DNA from: Bacteroidia bacterium
GTDB lineage: Bacteria; Bacteroidota; Bacteroidia; B-17B0; Aurantibacillaceae
Length of the DNA: 39,181 nucleotides
Direction of reading: 5' to 3'
Assembly (NCBI GenBank): GCA_026418315.1
Contig: JAOABO010000002.1
Location: 1-39,181 of the forward strand
Below, piece by piece: positions 1-9,556 of the stretch (the stretch's first letter is position 1; the number at the start of each line of letters is the position of its first letter). Both the position numbers and the translations under genes were made by a program. The notes under the pieces are model-generated. The model made no database searches and was not told the DNA's origin. It saw nothing but the letters and a program-made list of their open reading frames with translations.

Positions 1-3000
1 ACCCAAATCCTCCTACAAGAGGATTTTTGTATTCATACACTGTAATAATAAATGAAGTAAAATTATATACCGATTTATTTACAGTATTTTCTTCACTTAC
101 AGGGTTCCATCCATACCATGCCGCACCAATATCTGCAAAAACAATGCCCTGAAATGTTCTCCAAAATTCTGATTTAATGTCTTTGAACAAGTACCTTACA
201 AAAGGAGAACGGAGTTCGCTATTAAACACTGTAAAGTTATTACCATTTCTTATGTTTTGAGTAAATCCTCTCATATTGGTGGCTAATGTTTGAAACTGAT
301 ATTCATCCGAATGAATAACATTGATATTGGTATTAAACCTTGGCGTGAGCCAGTTATCTACTCCGCCCAGATAGTAAATCAATTTATCTGTACCGGCAGA
401 CCCTCCGTAAGCCCATCTGTTGCACCAATAAAGATATTTATGTATCCTCCAATAATTTCTAAAATCAAACCCATAAGTGAGTAAATAATGAGAAGTGTTT
501 TCAATTTTTTGCATATATTCTATCCATGCCTTTCCCCTCCATCCTTCAAACAAATTAATGTCTCTATATCTGCTGTCATCATATACTAATTCAATTTTAC
601 TACCTCCATATCTTTCGGTTTCATTGGGCCTTGGCAAGGCATCATCGGTCAGAGCCAGATAAATGGCTTGGTCGTTTCGGTATTGTAAGGAGGTTCTTAA
701 AGAAAGCACTTCGTTAAGCGGATATTTTAATGTGTATCTTCCGTTATATGAAATAACTTTGGCAACATTGCCGTAAAAATTATTTATTTTCACAAATGTT
801 TGACGATGAAGTAACACCTGATGGTCGTATAATTTTTTTCTGTACTCGTAAGCCAGTAAAAATTCATTATCCAAAGTTCCTCCGATTCTGAACCCGGCTA
901 TTATATTTTGATTTTCAAACAAATCGTTCAAACCTATTTTTGTAATAAAATTAAAGCCAGGATTTAAATATACAGGTGTAGTGCCTCCTGTAAACCTTTG
1001 ATAGGTAGGAAAAAGAAAGCTATTGTTGAACTGCGTTAATACATGGTCTGCATAAAATGTGGTATAATAATTTTGTTGAATAGGAAATGAATAATTAGCA
1101 GGCAATACAGGTTTTGTTATTGGTTGGGTGGATATGTTTTGCTTTTTGATGGTATCAGAAGAATGAGAATTGTTTTTAGATAACTCATTATCAAAAGAAT
1201 AGTTTTCAAAATCAATACCTTTTTTAGGAGGAGTGATGGGGGTGTTTTTATTATCCAATTTTTCTGAAACAGAAGACAAGTTTTTTTCTTTTACTCCCGG
1301 ATTGATAAGCGAATTGCGGGCATAAGAACGCATCCATGTGGGTTTTAATTTTCTTTCGTTAATATGATTTTGTAATGGCGACTTCATTAAAGCCATATTT
1401 TCTTTAAAGTATTTTGATGTTTTTGAGTTAAATAGTATAGTAAAGTAAAAATTGTCTTTGACCAGTTGAGCATCACGAATGAAATAGTTCACATTGGAAA
1501 CAGGTTTTGAATGATAAAAGTATTGATATACCACAGTGGTATCTGCTGTTAGTATGGCACTATCGGGCTGTGCATGAAAAAGATTAACAAACCCGTTTTC
1601 ATCGCTTAAATAATAAAATTCATTGCTCTTTTGTGTAGAAGGTATGGGTTTATATTCGTTAATATTGGGTGTATTGGATACTCTGATAAGCAGATTATTT
1701 TTTTGTGGATAGTTGGTATAAAAAATATCTTTGAAGGACTGATATAATCTGAAGAATTTTTTATTGTCGTTATATGCTCTGGTGAGCGTATCGCTTGTGC
1801 GGTTACTTGAAAATATGATGGCTTTATTGTTATTAATAAATATGGGCTCATCATCATCGTAAATATCGTCTGTTATTTGTTCTACACCTCCGTTATTGAT
1901 GGTATATACAAAAATATCGGACTGACCTTTTCCTTGCTTAACTGCACTCATTACTAATTTTTTTCCATCATTACTATAACTGATGCTCATTATTTTTTCA
2001 AATCCTGTAATTGGTTTTTTGAACTCTTCCTTGTTTTGTAAATCAAAAGTGTGCAAGTAGAGTACGTTTTTCAACTCATAAACAGAGAGCAATATATTAT
2101 TTTTAGGATGCCATGCTATAAGCGGATAGTATTTATCAGTTTCTCTTTCTAATTTAGGATACAGTTTAAGAATTCTCTTTTTTTTCTTGTTTTGAATATC
2201 ATACGCAAATAATTTTTTTTGGCCTAAATACTCTGTTATAAATGCCAAATGTGTTTCGTCGTTGTTTATGATGAGTTTACTTACAGTTTCTCTTTTTTTA
2301 TGTTTTACAGTAATCACATTGCTTGAATCGTGTCCATTACGTGTATTGTCTTTGGTTTTGAAGTAGTGTTTATTGTAAGCATCCAGCATTTCAAAAAAAA
2401 CATCATTGACAGAATTACCAAGAATGAAAATAAATGCATCGTCGGGGTTATGGTTAATTTTAGTAAGGTAAATAATATTGGGGATACTGGCTTCGCTATA
2501 TATATCTGCAATATAATACCATAAGGCATGTCCTGCTATCAGGGCTGCTTTGCCTTCCATGGTTTTAATGTCAGAGATGGTATTAGTACGCATCAGTTCT
2601 AGTAGTTCCAGGTCATTTTTTACTGTCCAGCCCTCTGCCATAAATTTTGCTAATCCTTTTATATACCAATCGGGCATAGTAAAAATGGCATTGCTTTTTA
2701 TCGCATCTTTTGCTGAACCACTGTACATGTATTTATTAATCATCCATTCTGTAATAGAGTATCTTAAGTCGTGCTTGAGTTTTTCCAAGTTTCCATCAAA
2801 GTAAACAAATATTTTATCTCCAATAATTTTAGTATATCCTGCTACATTGTTGATTTCATCATATTGTAGTCCTATATTAGATTGATAAAAGTCGTGGATA
2901 TTATTGTAAACAATAACCGATAATTTATCTTCTATTTGATAATCCAAACGTTTTTCAAGTGTATTGATAATTTGGGGCAACTGGGCGTAAACATATTTTG

Positions 3001-3196
3001 CAATATCCTGCCCGCCTTGATATGTATATACTTTATACTTATCTGCATCAAAATAGGTCCACTCAAAAGGTTGATACTGCACTCTGTTTTTTCCAAATTC
3101 CATTATAGAGCCATAATAGAACTGTGCTTTGGCTAATTGTAATAATCCAAAAATTAAAAAAACAAATATTTTAATCCACTGCTTCAAAAAGTCCAA
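1..3196 (-). CDS. TolB-like beta-propeller protein with N-terminal gluzincin-like region and C-terminal outer-membrane-barrel-like region (3' end cut by window edge)
   Basis: My own reverse-strand translation stays open from TTG at 3196 (in-frame TAA just upstream) to base 1: LDFLKQWIKIFVFLIFGLLQLAKAQFYYGSIMEFGKNRVQYQPFEWTYFDADKYK... It has a signal peptide, a 'MPDWYIKGLAKFMAEGW' segment, propeller-like repeats (SYSNDGKKLVMSAVKQGKGQSDIFVYTINNGGVEQITDD) and aromatic-rich C-terminal strands. It is absent from the ORF track because no stop lies in the window. Confidence 0.8.
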   Translation of the reverse strand, partial: MDFLKQWIKIFVFLIFGLLQLAKAQFYYGSIMEFGKNRVQYQPFEWTYFDADKYKVYTYQGGQDIAKYVYAQLPQIINTLEKRLDYQIEDKLSVIVYNNIHDFYQSNIGLQYDEINNVAGYTKIIGDKIFVYFDGNLEKLKHDLRYSITEWMINKYMYSGSAKDAIKSNAIFTMPDWYIKGLAKFMAEGWTVKNDLELLELMRTNTISDIKTMEGKAALIAGHALWYYIADIYSEASIPNIIYLTKINHNPDDAFIFILGNSVNDVFFEMLDAYNKHYFKTKDNTRNGHDSSNVITVKHKKRETVSKLIINNDETHLAFITEYLGQKKLFAYDIQNKKKKRILKLYPKLERETDKYYPLIAWHPKNNILLSVYELKNVLYLHTFDLQNKEEFKKPITGFEKIMSISYSNDGKKLVMSAVKQGKGQSDIFVYTINNGGVEQITDDIYDDDEPIFINNNKAIIFSSNRTSDTLTRAYNDNKKFFRLYQSFKDIFYTNYPQKNNLLIRVSNTPNINEYKPIPSTQKSNEFYYLSDENGFVNLFHAQPDSAILTADTTVVYQYFYHSKPVSNVNYFIRDAQLVKDNFYFTILFNSKTSKYFKENMALMKSPLQNHINERKLKPTWMRSYARNSLINPGVKEKNLSSVSEKLDNKNTPITPPKKGIDFENYSFDNELSKNNSHSSDTIKKQNISTQPITKPVLPANYSFPIQQNYYTTFYADHVLTQFNNSFLFPTYQRFTGGTTPVYLNPGFNFITKIGLNDLFENQNIIAGFRIGGTLDNEFLLAYEYRKKLYDHQVLLHRQTFVKINNFYGNVAKVISYNGRYTLKYPLNEVLSLRTSLQYRNDQAIYLALTDDALPRPNETERYGGSKIELVYDDSRYRDINLFEGWRGKAWIEYMQKIENTSHYLLTYGFDFRNYWRIHKYLYWCNRWAYGGSAGTDKLIYYLGGVDNWLTPRFNTNINVIHSDEYQFQTLATNMRGFTQNIRNGNNFTVFNSELRSPFVRYLFKDIKSEFWRTFQGIVFADIGAAWYGWNPVSEENTVNKSVYNFTSFIITVYEYKNPLVGGFG

Positions 3197-3260
3197 TTTG
3201 AATTTACAAAGTTACAGGATTTTTCAGTAAGATAATGAAACTTTTTTATTTAAAAAATCA

Positions 3261-3288
3261 AAAAGCCCATCAGAAATGATGGGCTTTT
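3261..3288 (-). terminator. Rho-independent terminator downstream of the PhaE-like gene
   Basis: Inverted repeat AAAAGCCCATCA-GAAA-TGATGGGCTTTT, followed on the minus strand by a T-rich tract. Confidence 0.75.
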
Positions 3289-3313
3289 ATATGCTACATA
3301 ACGTGGGAATAAA

Positions 3314-4669
3314 TTATTTTACCGCTTGCTTTTTTGCAGAAGATTTTTTTTCTTCTTCAATGATGAGCTCTAATTTTTGCTCAAGGGATTTTACTTGTTT
3401 TTTCAAATCATGAATGGCTTTGTATACTTCTTCAATTTCGGATGTTTTTACCACCGGATACAATTCAAGGTACTTTTCCATTTGTTTTTCAAAGTAGGTT
3501 TTAATTTCCATACTTAAGTTCAATACTTCTGCTTTTAATTTTGAGAAAGATTCTGTAGCAAATAGGTCTGTAAGCAATTCATCAGATTCTTTTAGCCATT
3601 CATTGTATATAGCTTTGTAATCTAATTTAGCAATATCTGCAATATTGCCCTCAGTTAGCTTCTTGCTGTATTTGGCAGCTATTTTTTCAAGGGATTCATA
3701 TATTTTCAGATTGATATCTGAAGACATTTCGGCTTGCTTGATTGCATATTGGGCAATTTTATCCATTAAACTCAAGGTTTCGCTCAAAGTTTCTTTATCT
3801 TTTGGATTATTGATTAAATTAAGTAAGGGCTTAAAGTTTTCAAAATAAATATTTCCGTATTTGTTATACAATTCTTTAATTTGATTATAATCTCCGGTAA
3901 ATAACTGCGGATAATTTTCAAATAGTTTTTTGAAATATTTGGTGTATTGCTCTCTTAAAGAATTTTGAGATACAAAGTAATTGTGTATTTGGCCCATTGC
4001 ATTATCAAAAAAGGACTTTAAATCCGGAGTAGTATTAAAGAATCCACCAAAAATCTTATCAGTTAATTTTTTATATGTTTCTACATCATAAAATTGTTTG
4101 AATACTTCTGGTTTATACTCTCCCTTTTGAAATGCGTCAAAAATTGGTGCATAAAGTTCTTTGAAAGAATTGTACAAAGCATTGCTCTGTAACATTTCCT
4201 GAAAGAGATTTTTTGTAAAAGCCCCTTTGAAAGCAGATTGATAAGTTTCAAAGGTAGTATTAGCCGCTTTTACCCATTCGTTGTATAAGTTAGACCATTG
4301 ATTATTGATAGCAGAAAAGGTGTTAATATAATCGTTAGCAGGTCTTCCAAAATTAGCAAAACTGCTATAAACACTTTGATTGAAGTCAGTAATTTTTTTC
4401 AAATAATCCATTTGAGATTGGAACCAGTTTTTGAAAAAGTCCTGAACCTGATTTTGAGGTGTAGTACTTGTTTCCTGTAATTTACTCATAGTACCGCCTG
4501 CCAATGCCATTTGTTTTTCTAACCACTCTTTGTAAATAGTTGGCCCTTCTGTAATAGCATTACCAGTTGCAATAGCATTTTGCATCTTTTGTGTTGCTTC
4601 TAACCAATTGTTTAATGCCTGACTTTGACTCTCAATCAATGCATCCATAAAAGCGTTGTTTGTCTTCAT
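3314..4669 (-). CDS. PhaE-like / phasin-like protein (putative poly(3-hydroxyalkanoate) synthase subunit)
   Basis: Long helical protein rich in W/Y/F/Q (NNWLEATQKMQNA..., YKEWLEKQM) with a C-terminal 'EIEEVYKAIHDLKKQVKSLEQKLE' coiled segment like PhaE. The track start (4699) lies inside a TACCTTTG promoter element, so MKTNNAF at 4669 is the likely start. Confidence 0.55.
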   Translation of the reverse strand: MKTNNAFMDALIESQSQALNNWLEATQKMQNAIATGNAITEGPTIYKEWLEKQMALAGGTMSKLQETSTTPQNQVQDFFKNWFQSQMDYLKKITDFNQSVYSSFANFGRPANDYINTFSAINNQWSNLYNEWVKAANTTFETYQSAFKGAFTKNLFQEMLQSNALYNSFKELYAPIFDAFQKGEYKPEVFKQFYDVETYKKLTDKIFGGFFNTTPDLKSFFDNAMGQIHNYFVSQNSLREQYTKYFKKLFENYPQLFTGDYNQIKELYNKYGNIYFENFKPLLNLINNPKDKETLSETLSLMDKIAQYAIKQAEMSSDINLKIYESLEKIAAKYSKKLTEGNIADIAKLDYKAIYNEWLKESDELLTDLFATESFSKLKAEVLNLSMEIKTYFEKQMEKYLELYPVVKTSEIEEVYKAIHDLKKQVKSLEQKLELIIEEEKKSSAKKQAVK

Positions 4670-4696
4670 AATTTTTTGTTTTTTTATTTTCGCTCG

Positions 4697-4704
4697 CAAA
4701 GGTA
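4697..4704 (-). promoter_or_regulatory. Bacteroidota -7 type promoter element TACCTTTG
   Basis: Exact TAnnTTTG match on the minus strand upstream of 4669. Confidence 0.6.
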
Positions 4705-5032
4705 AGAAAGTTTTGTTTTATTTTTCTTAAATTCAAAGTTAATAAATGTTAAATTGTTTGTTAAAATAAATGTTTCGTCTATAAAATTATCTTATTGGTA
4801 GAATTAGTTTTTTGATACCAATTCGATTGAATGGGAATGGAAAAGAATGGAGTGCATCTTGTAAAGTATTTTTTATAACTTGTGCTTATTCTGATTCCGA
4901 TTATTTTCAGAATCATTCACATAAATTATTAGCGTAATTTTATGGCAGATACAGATAAATTAAATTACGGGAAAATTACACCAACGGGAAAAATATCCTT
5001 TGATTGGTGTACTTGCAATAAAAACATCTTCC

Positions 5033-5040
5033 TACTTTTG
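5033..5040 (+). promoter_or_regulatory. Bacteroidota -7 type promoter element TACTTTTG
   Basis: Exact TAnnTTTG match 14 nt before the ATG at 5055. Confidence 0.6.
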
Positions 5041-5054
5041 CACCAAAATTTTTT

Positions 5055-7058
5055 ATGCGAATTTTATTTTCTTTTGTAGCTTTTGCCATGGCCTCTTTTT
5101 CTTTTGCACAACATCAGCATCCTTGTTCTCAATCAAAAATTCAACACAAGTTAGTACTACAAAAAGCTCTTTTAAGACAACAACAAAATCAAATGAGTAG
5201 TACTCTTATGAACAATTACGACGTCAAGTTTCATCATCTGAATCTGAATTTAGAAAGAACCAACAAAAACATTTCAGGATATGTAAGAACCCTTGCAAAA
5301 GTAACCAGCACTCAGTTAGATACTTTTGCTTTTGTTTTACATCAGAATTATACTATTGACTCTGTTTATATCAACGGTTTAAAACACACTACAATTATTA
5401 CCACCGATAGTTTAAGACGAGTAAAGCTTATCAATCCTGTTACTCAAAATAATTTATTAGATGCTTACATCTATTATCATGGAACCGCTCATTCAATGAC
5501 TACTGCATTAGGAAATGGCTTTGACAATGGCACTTCTCCGTCTTGGGGCAATCAGGTTACATGGAGTTTAAGTGAAACAAGAGGGGCTTATCATTGGTGG
5601 CCTTGCAAACAAGATTTAAGAGACAAAATAGATAGTGCGTGGATATTTGTTACAACCGACTCTTCCAATATGGTTGGCTCTAATGGCATTCTTTCAAATG
5701 TCATAACACTTGGAAACAAAAAAAGATACGAATGGAAAACTCAATATCCCATTGATTATTATTTAATTTCTGTAGCTGTTGCAAAGTATAAACCATATAA
5801 ATTATATGCAAAACCTCAGTATCTCTTAAACGATTCTATTTTGATATTAAATTATATCTATGATAACGCTATTAACAATCCATTTTTTATTTCTAATCAA
5901 AAGGTAGATTTAGATAAAATTAAACCTACGCTTGAATTTTTAAGTAAAATGTATGGGATGTATCCTTTTTACAAAGAAAAATATGGACATTCAATGGCTC
6001 CAATAGGTGGCGGTATGGAACATCAAACGATGACTACTATAGGTTTTTTTGACTTTATGATTGATGCACACGAATTAGGTCATCAATGGTGGGGCGATAT
6101 GGTAACTTGCAAAACCTGGGGGGATATATGGATTAATGAAGGATTTGCTTCCTATACTGAGCACCTTGCTAATCAATATTTAGACCCCACTAATTTTATG
6201 AGTAATCTCAATTCAGTTCATAATAATGTTATGAGTCAGCCGGGTGGAAGTATTTTTTTTACAGGAACAGATACTACTGACGATAACAGAATATTTGACA
6301 GCCGCCTTACATACGACAAAGGTGGAGCCATCATTCATACCTTAAGATTTGTAACCAACAATGACTCTGTTTTTTTCAACGGACTGAGAAATTTTCTGAA
6401 TACATACAAATGGAGCACCGCTACTGCTATGGATTTCAAAACAAACTTTGAAACCTATACCGGACAAAACCTTACGCAATTTTTTAATCAATGGTATTTT
6501 GGTGAAGGGTATCCAACTTTTAATGTCAAATGGAACTATTTTGGAAACACACTGATTATTCAATCTACTCAAACTACTTCTAAACCAACTTCTGTTCCAT
6601 TATTCATCACACCTATAGAATATAAACTCATTCGTTCAAGTGGAGGAGATACCATTATTAGAGTAATGCACAGTAATTCTACCGAAACCTATACTTTTAC
6701 CATCAATGGTAATGTTACCAATATACAAGTAGATCCTAATAACTGGCTTATTAATAAAACCATTGGACCATTAAAAGACGGTACATTGTATGTAAACTCT
6801 GTTTCCTACAAGGTACCCATTAATATTTTTCCTAATCCCGTAACTGATATTTTGCACATTGAAAGTTCATTTTTAGAAAATAAAAACTACGAATTCATTG
6901 ACCTAACAGGTAAGATAATTTTAAAAGGACAATTTAAAACAAATTCTGAAATTCTTGATTTATCCCAATATTCAAAAGGCATTTATTTTCTTATCCTAAA
7001 AGATAATCAGGGAAATATAATTGCTAACGAAAAAATGATGATTAATAATTCAAGGTAA
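5055..7058 (+). CDS. M1 family metallopeptidase with T9SS type A C-terminal sorting domain
   Basis: HELGHQWWGDMVTCKTWGDIWINEGFASY (HExxHx18E), GGGMEHQTMTTIG, signal peptide, C-terminal 'INIFPNPVTDILHIES...GKIILKGQF...YSKGIYFLILKD'. Confidence 0.93.
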   Translation: MRILFSFVAFAMASFSFAQHQHPCSQSKIQHKLVLQKALLRQQQNQMSSTLMNNYDVKFHHLNLNLERTNKNISGYVRTLAKVTSTQLDTFAFVLHQNYTIDSVYINGLKHTTIITTDSLRRVKLINPVTQNNLLDAYIYYHGTAHSMTTALGNGFDNGTSPSWGNQVTWSLSETRGAYHWWPCKQDLRDKIDSAWIFVTTDSSNMVGSNGILSNVITLGNKKRYEWKTQYPIDYYLISVAVAKYKPYKLYAKPQYLLNDSILILNYIYDNAINNPFFISNQKVDLDKIKPTLEFLSKMYGMYPFYKEKYGHSMAPIGGGMEHQTMTTIGFFDFMIDAHELGHQWWGDMVTCKTWGDIWINEGFASYTEHLANQYLDPTNFMSNLNSVHNNVMSQPGGSIFFTGTDTTDDNRIFDSRLTYDKGGAIIHTLRFVTNNDSVFFNGLRNFLNTYKWSTATAMDFKTNFETYTGQNLTQFFNQWYFGEGYPTFNVKWNYFGNTLIIQSTQTTSKPTSVPLFITPIEYKLIRSSGGDTIIRVMHSNSTETYTFTINGNVTNIQVDPNNWLINKTIGPLKDGTLYVNSVSYKVPINIFPNPVTDILHIESSFLENKNYEFIDLTGKIILKGQFKTNSEILDLSQYSKGIYFLILKDNQGNIIANEKMMINNSR

Positions 7059-7111
7059 AAAACTGTTTTATTATTTTACATTTTATTTTGTAAAAAATCT
7101 TTTACTTTTTT

Positions 7112-7582
7112 ATGGTAAGGTTCATCTTATTTTTTATATTTACATGGTTCTTTTTATCATCATGCCGTCAATACAAAGAAGTATCGGTTTCGGGCATTGA
7201 AAGTTTCAGTATTAAAAAAATAGACAAAAAAGAAATGCTTACTGAAATTAAGGTGAATATAAAAAACCCAAATGATTTCAGCTTTAATATTTATTCAGGA
7301 AAAGCTAATATTTATCTTGGAAAGATATTATTAGGAAATGCCAAATTACAGAAAAAAGTACATGTTCCAGCCCATTCATCAGAAAGTTATACATTGTTGC
7401 TTAAAACATCATTTGAAAAAATAAACTTACAAGACCTTATTAATAATTTTACACTATCAGACATAGGAAAATTAAAAATTAGTGGACATATAAAAGCCGG
7501 AAAATTCATAGTCAGGAAAAAAATAAAAACAGAATATGAAGGTCGTCCCTTTCAGGCACTGGACTTTAATTATACAAAATAA
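7112..7582 (+). CDS. LEA14-like (LEA type 2) lipoprotein
   Basis: Lipobox-like LSSC. 'EIKVNIKNPNDFSFNIYSGKANIYLGKILLGNAKLQKKVHVPAHSSESY' fits the WHy/LEA14 fold. Confidence 0.65.
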   Translation: MVRFILFFIFTWFFLSSCRQYKEVSVSGIESFSIKKIDKKEMLTEIKVNIKNPNDFSFNIYSGKANIYLGKILLGNAKLQKKVHVPAHSSESYTLLLKTSFEKINLQDLINNFTLSDIGKLKISGHIKAGKFIVRKKIKTEYEGRPFQALDFNYTK

Positions 7583-7633
7583 TTTTACCTATAGGCATAT
7601 TTTTTTGTAAATTAGCACACCATAAGCCAAGTA

Positions 7634-8182
7634 ATGGAACAGGTTTACAACAAACAAGAGTTTCTGTCTCAGAAAAATAAAGATGTATTAGAAAATTTAA
7701 TTGAACAACTTTTGCCAAAATGCAATGGAATTGCCAATAGATATTGTAAAACCAATGAACAATCAGCTGAATTATCAGTAAAATGTTTTTTATCCGTTTT
7801 AAAAGAAATGCTCAATAGAAAAGAAGATGACTTTGAAGAAAAAACTTTTTTGAAACATTTCATTATTTGTTTAGTTCAAACTTTAATAACACAAAGAACC
7901 GGCACCTTAGTGGCAGATACTACCATAGTATCGGTTCTCAAAAATTCTTCTAATAATCTCTTCAGTAATTCGGAATACTATAAAACTCTTTCTGTTGGAG
8001 AAATTATTACACATATCAGAAAATTGAATTTTATTCAGCAAATTGTATTTAATCTTATTGTGTTAGATAATTTTTCATTATCAGAAACCGCTCAAATTCT
8101 ACAACACAACGAGCTGAGTATCAAAGCCCTGCTTGAAAAAACAAAATACAATTTATATACTTCTGTAAAATCTACCATATAA
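7634..8182 (+). CDS. Divergent sigma-70 family (ECF-like) RNA polymerase sigma factor
   Basis: C-terminal region-4-like 'IRKLNFIQQIVFNLIVLDNFSLSETAQILQHNELSIKALLEKTKYNLY'; weak region-2-like N-terminus. Confidence 0.6.
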   Translation: MEQVYNKQEFLSQKNKDVLENLIEQLLPKCNGIANRYCKTNEQSAELSVKCFLSVLKEMLNRKEDDFEEKTFLKHFIICLVQTLITQRTGTLVADTTIVSVLKNSSNNLFSNSEYYKTLSVGEIITHIRKLNFIQQIVFNLIVLDNFSLSETAQILQHNELSIKALLEKTKYNLYTSVKSTI

Positions 8183-8811
8183 TGGAAGCGGATGAAAATA
8201 AAATACTGGAAGAACACCTTCAACATCTTTTCAAAGAATACTCTATTCCTTATACAGAAGAGCAGAAAACAAAAATCATCAACGAATTTCAAAACTTAAA
8301 AACGCATAGTTCTGCCATACATATTTCTTTGAAAGACATTATTCAGAATAAAACTTTACAACTCATTATCATCGCTACTATTTTAGTGTTTGTTTTAATT
8401 TATTTAATTACAAAAATTTTTCCTGCAGATAATTCCCCAAAAAATAATACTGAAATTCAAAATACTGCCATCGATACGATTAATTCAAATAGTCAAAATA
8501 CCATTACACATCCTACCATTACAACAAAAACAACCGATACAACTTCGGCAAACAACAACACTGCTAACATATCAACACCCATTACTTCATCTATTCAAAC
8601 ATACTCTACTAACATCAATAAAAATAAAGATACTACCTTAAAAAGCAGCAACACCAGCCAAATTTCTGAAACCAATGTTTCATCTCATAACAAGCCAAAA
8701 AATAAATCTAAAAGAAAAAGAAAAGATACTACTTACCTTCAGGAAAATTCTATGCCTGTATTAGAGCCCAAATCTCCTAATTTAAATTCTGAGTCAAAAG
8801 AAGAAGAGTAA
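8182..8811 (+). CDS. Single-pass membrane protein, putative anti-sigma partner
   Basis: Stop/start overlap TAATG with the sigma-like gene. About 65 aa soluble N-terminus, one TM helix (LQLIIIATILVFVLIYLI), then a T/S/N-rich low-complexity extracytoplasmic region. Confidence 0.5.
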   Translation: MEADENKILEEHLQHLFKEYSIPYTEEQKTKIINEFQNLKTHSSAIHISLKDIIQNKTLQLIIIATILVFVLIYLITKIFPADNSPKNNTEIQNTAIDTINSNSQNTITHPTITTKTTDTTSANNNTANISTPITSSIQTYSTNINKNKDTTLKSSNTSQISETNVSSHNKPKNKSKRKRKDTTYLQENSMPVLEPKSPNLNSESKEEE

Positions 8812-8908
8812 AGCATTTTATCCTAAAGCGTGTTTTCAATAAAATCTATCAGACACTCTGCAATCAGTTTTCCAATTCAAATTTGTATTATTGCACCACA
8901 ATATTTTT

Positions 8909-9556
8909 ATGAAAAACAAAGGTTGGATAGTTGTCATTATTATTCTCATTCCATCATTAATATGGGTTTTGTTAGATGTTAGTTTAATACATTCTAAGAA
9001 ATTAAATTATTTTGGCCCTAAAAAACTTGCTGCAAATAATAAAGATACCATTTATTACTCGATTGGAGAGATAAGGTTTTTAAATGAAAACTTGCAGGAA
9101 ATGGTGTTAGACACTAATCAATATCCTATCTTTATATCCGTATTTATCAGTCCTGATTATGTCAAAGAAAAATTCAGAATAGACCAATTTGTTACAATGT
9201 GCCGATATGAACCAGATAAAATAAAACATATTCCTGTTTTTTTAATTTATCCATTTACAGATTCAAAACATATTTTTCATATCAAAGATTCTTTGCACAT
9301 AACTCTTAAAAATGTATCCTCTGTTTTTTTACCCGATAGTATATTTAATAGCGTAAAACAAAAATTCTTTTTAATGAAACCCTATTATGTAGATTATAGT
9401 TTTGCAGTACTGATAGACAAAAACAGACACATAAGAGGATACTATGATTGGAGATACGCCGATGAATTAAAAAGAACCATTCAGGAATTCAATCATCTTT
9501 TAATTAAAGAAGGATACAAATCAACATTGAGAAAAAACAAAATAGAACAAAAATGA
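8909..9556 (+). CDS. SCO-like protein lacking the CxxxC motif
   Basis: Same layout as the downstream SCO protein (IYYSIGEIRFLNENLQEMV...; 'FAVLIDKNRHIRGYYDWRYADELKRTIQEFNHL') but 'FISVFISPDYVKEKFR' replaces the CxxxCP segment. ATG start at 8909 preferred over TTG at 8891. Confidence 0.6.
   Translation: MKNKGWIVVIIILIPSLIWVLLDVSLIHSKKLNYFGPKKLAANNKDTIYYSIGEIRFLNENLQEMVLDTNQYPIFISVFISPDYVKEKFRIDQFVTMCRYEPDKIKHIPVFLIYPFTDSKHIFHIKDSLHITLKNVSSVFLPDSIFNSVKQKFFLMKPYYVDYSFAVLIDKNRHIRGYYDWRYADELKRTIQEFNHLLIKEGYKSTLRKNKIEQK

Noticed and set aside
290-3136. Short ORFs on both strands in 290..3136 (e.g. 290..484, 1606..1857, 2330..2524, 2550..2804)
   Set aside because: They lie within the long minus-strand TolB-like reading frame, which explains the region.
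4800-5030. Possible small RNA or regulatory RNA in the intergenic region before the M1 peptidase
   Set aside because: Only weak, short inverted repeats and no terminator followed by a T tract; nothing beyond promoter signals can be supported.
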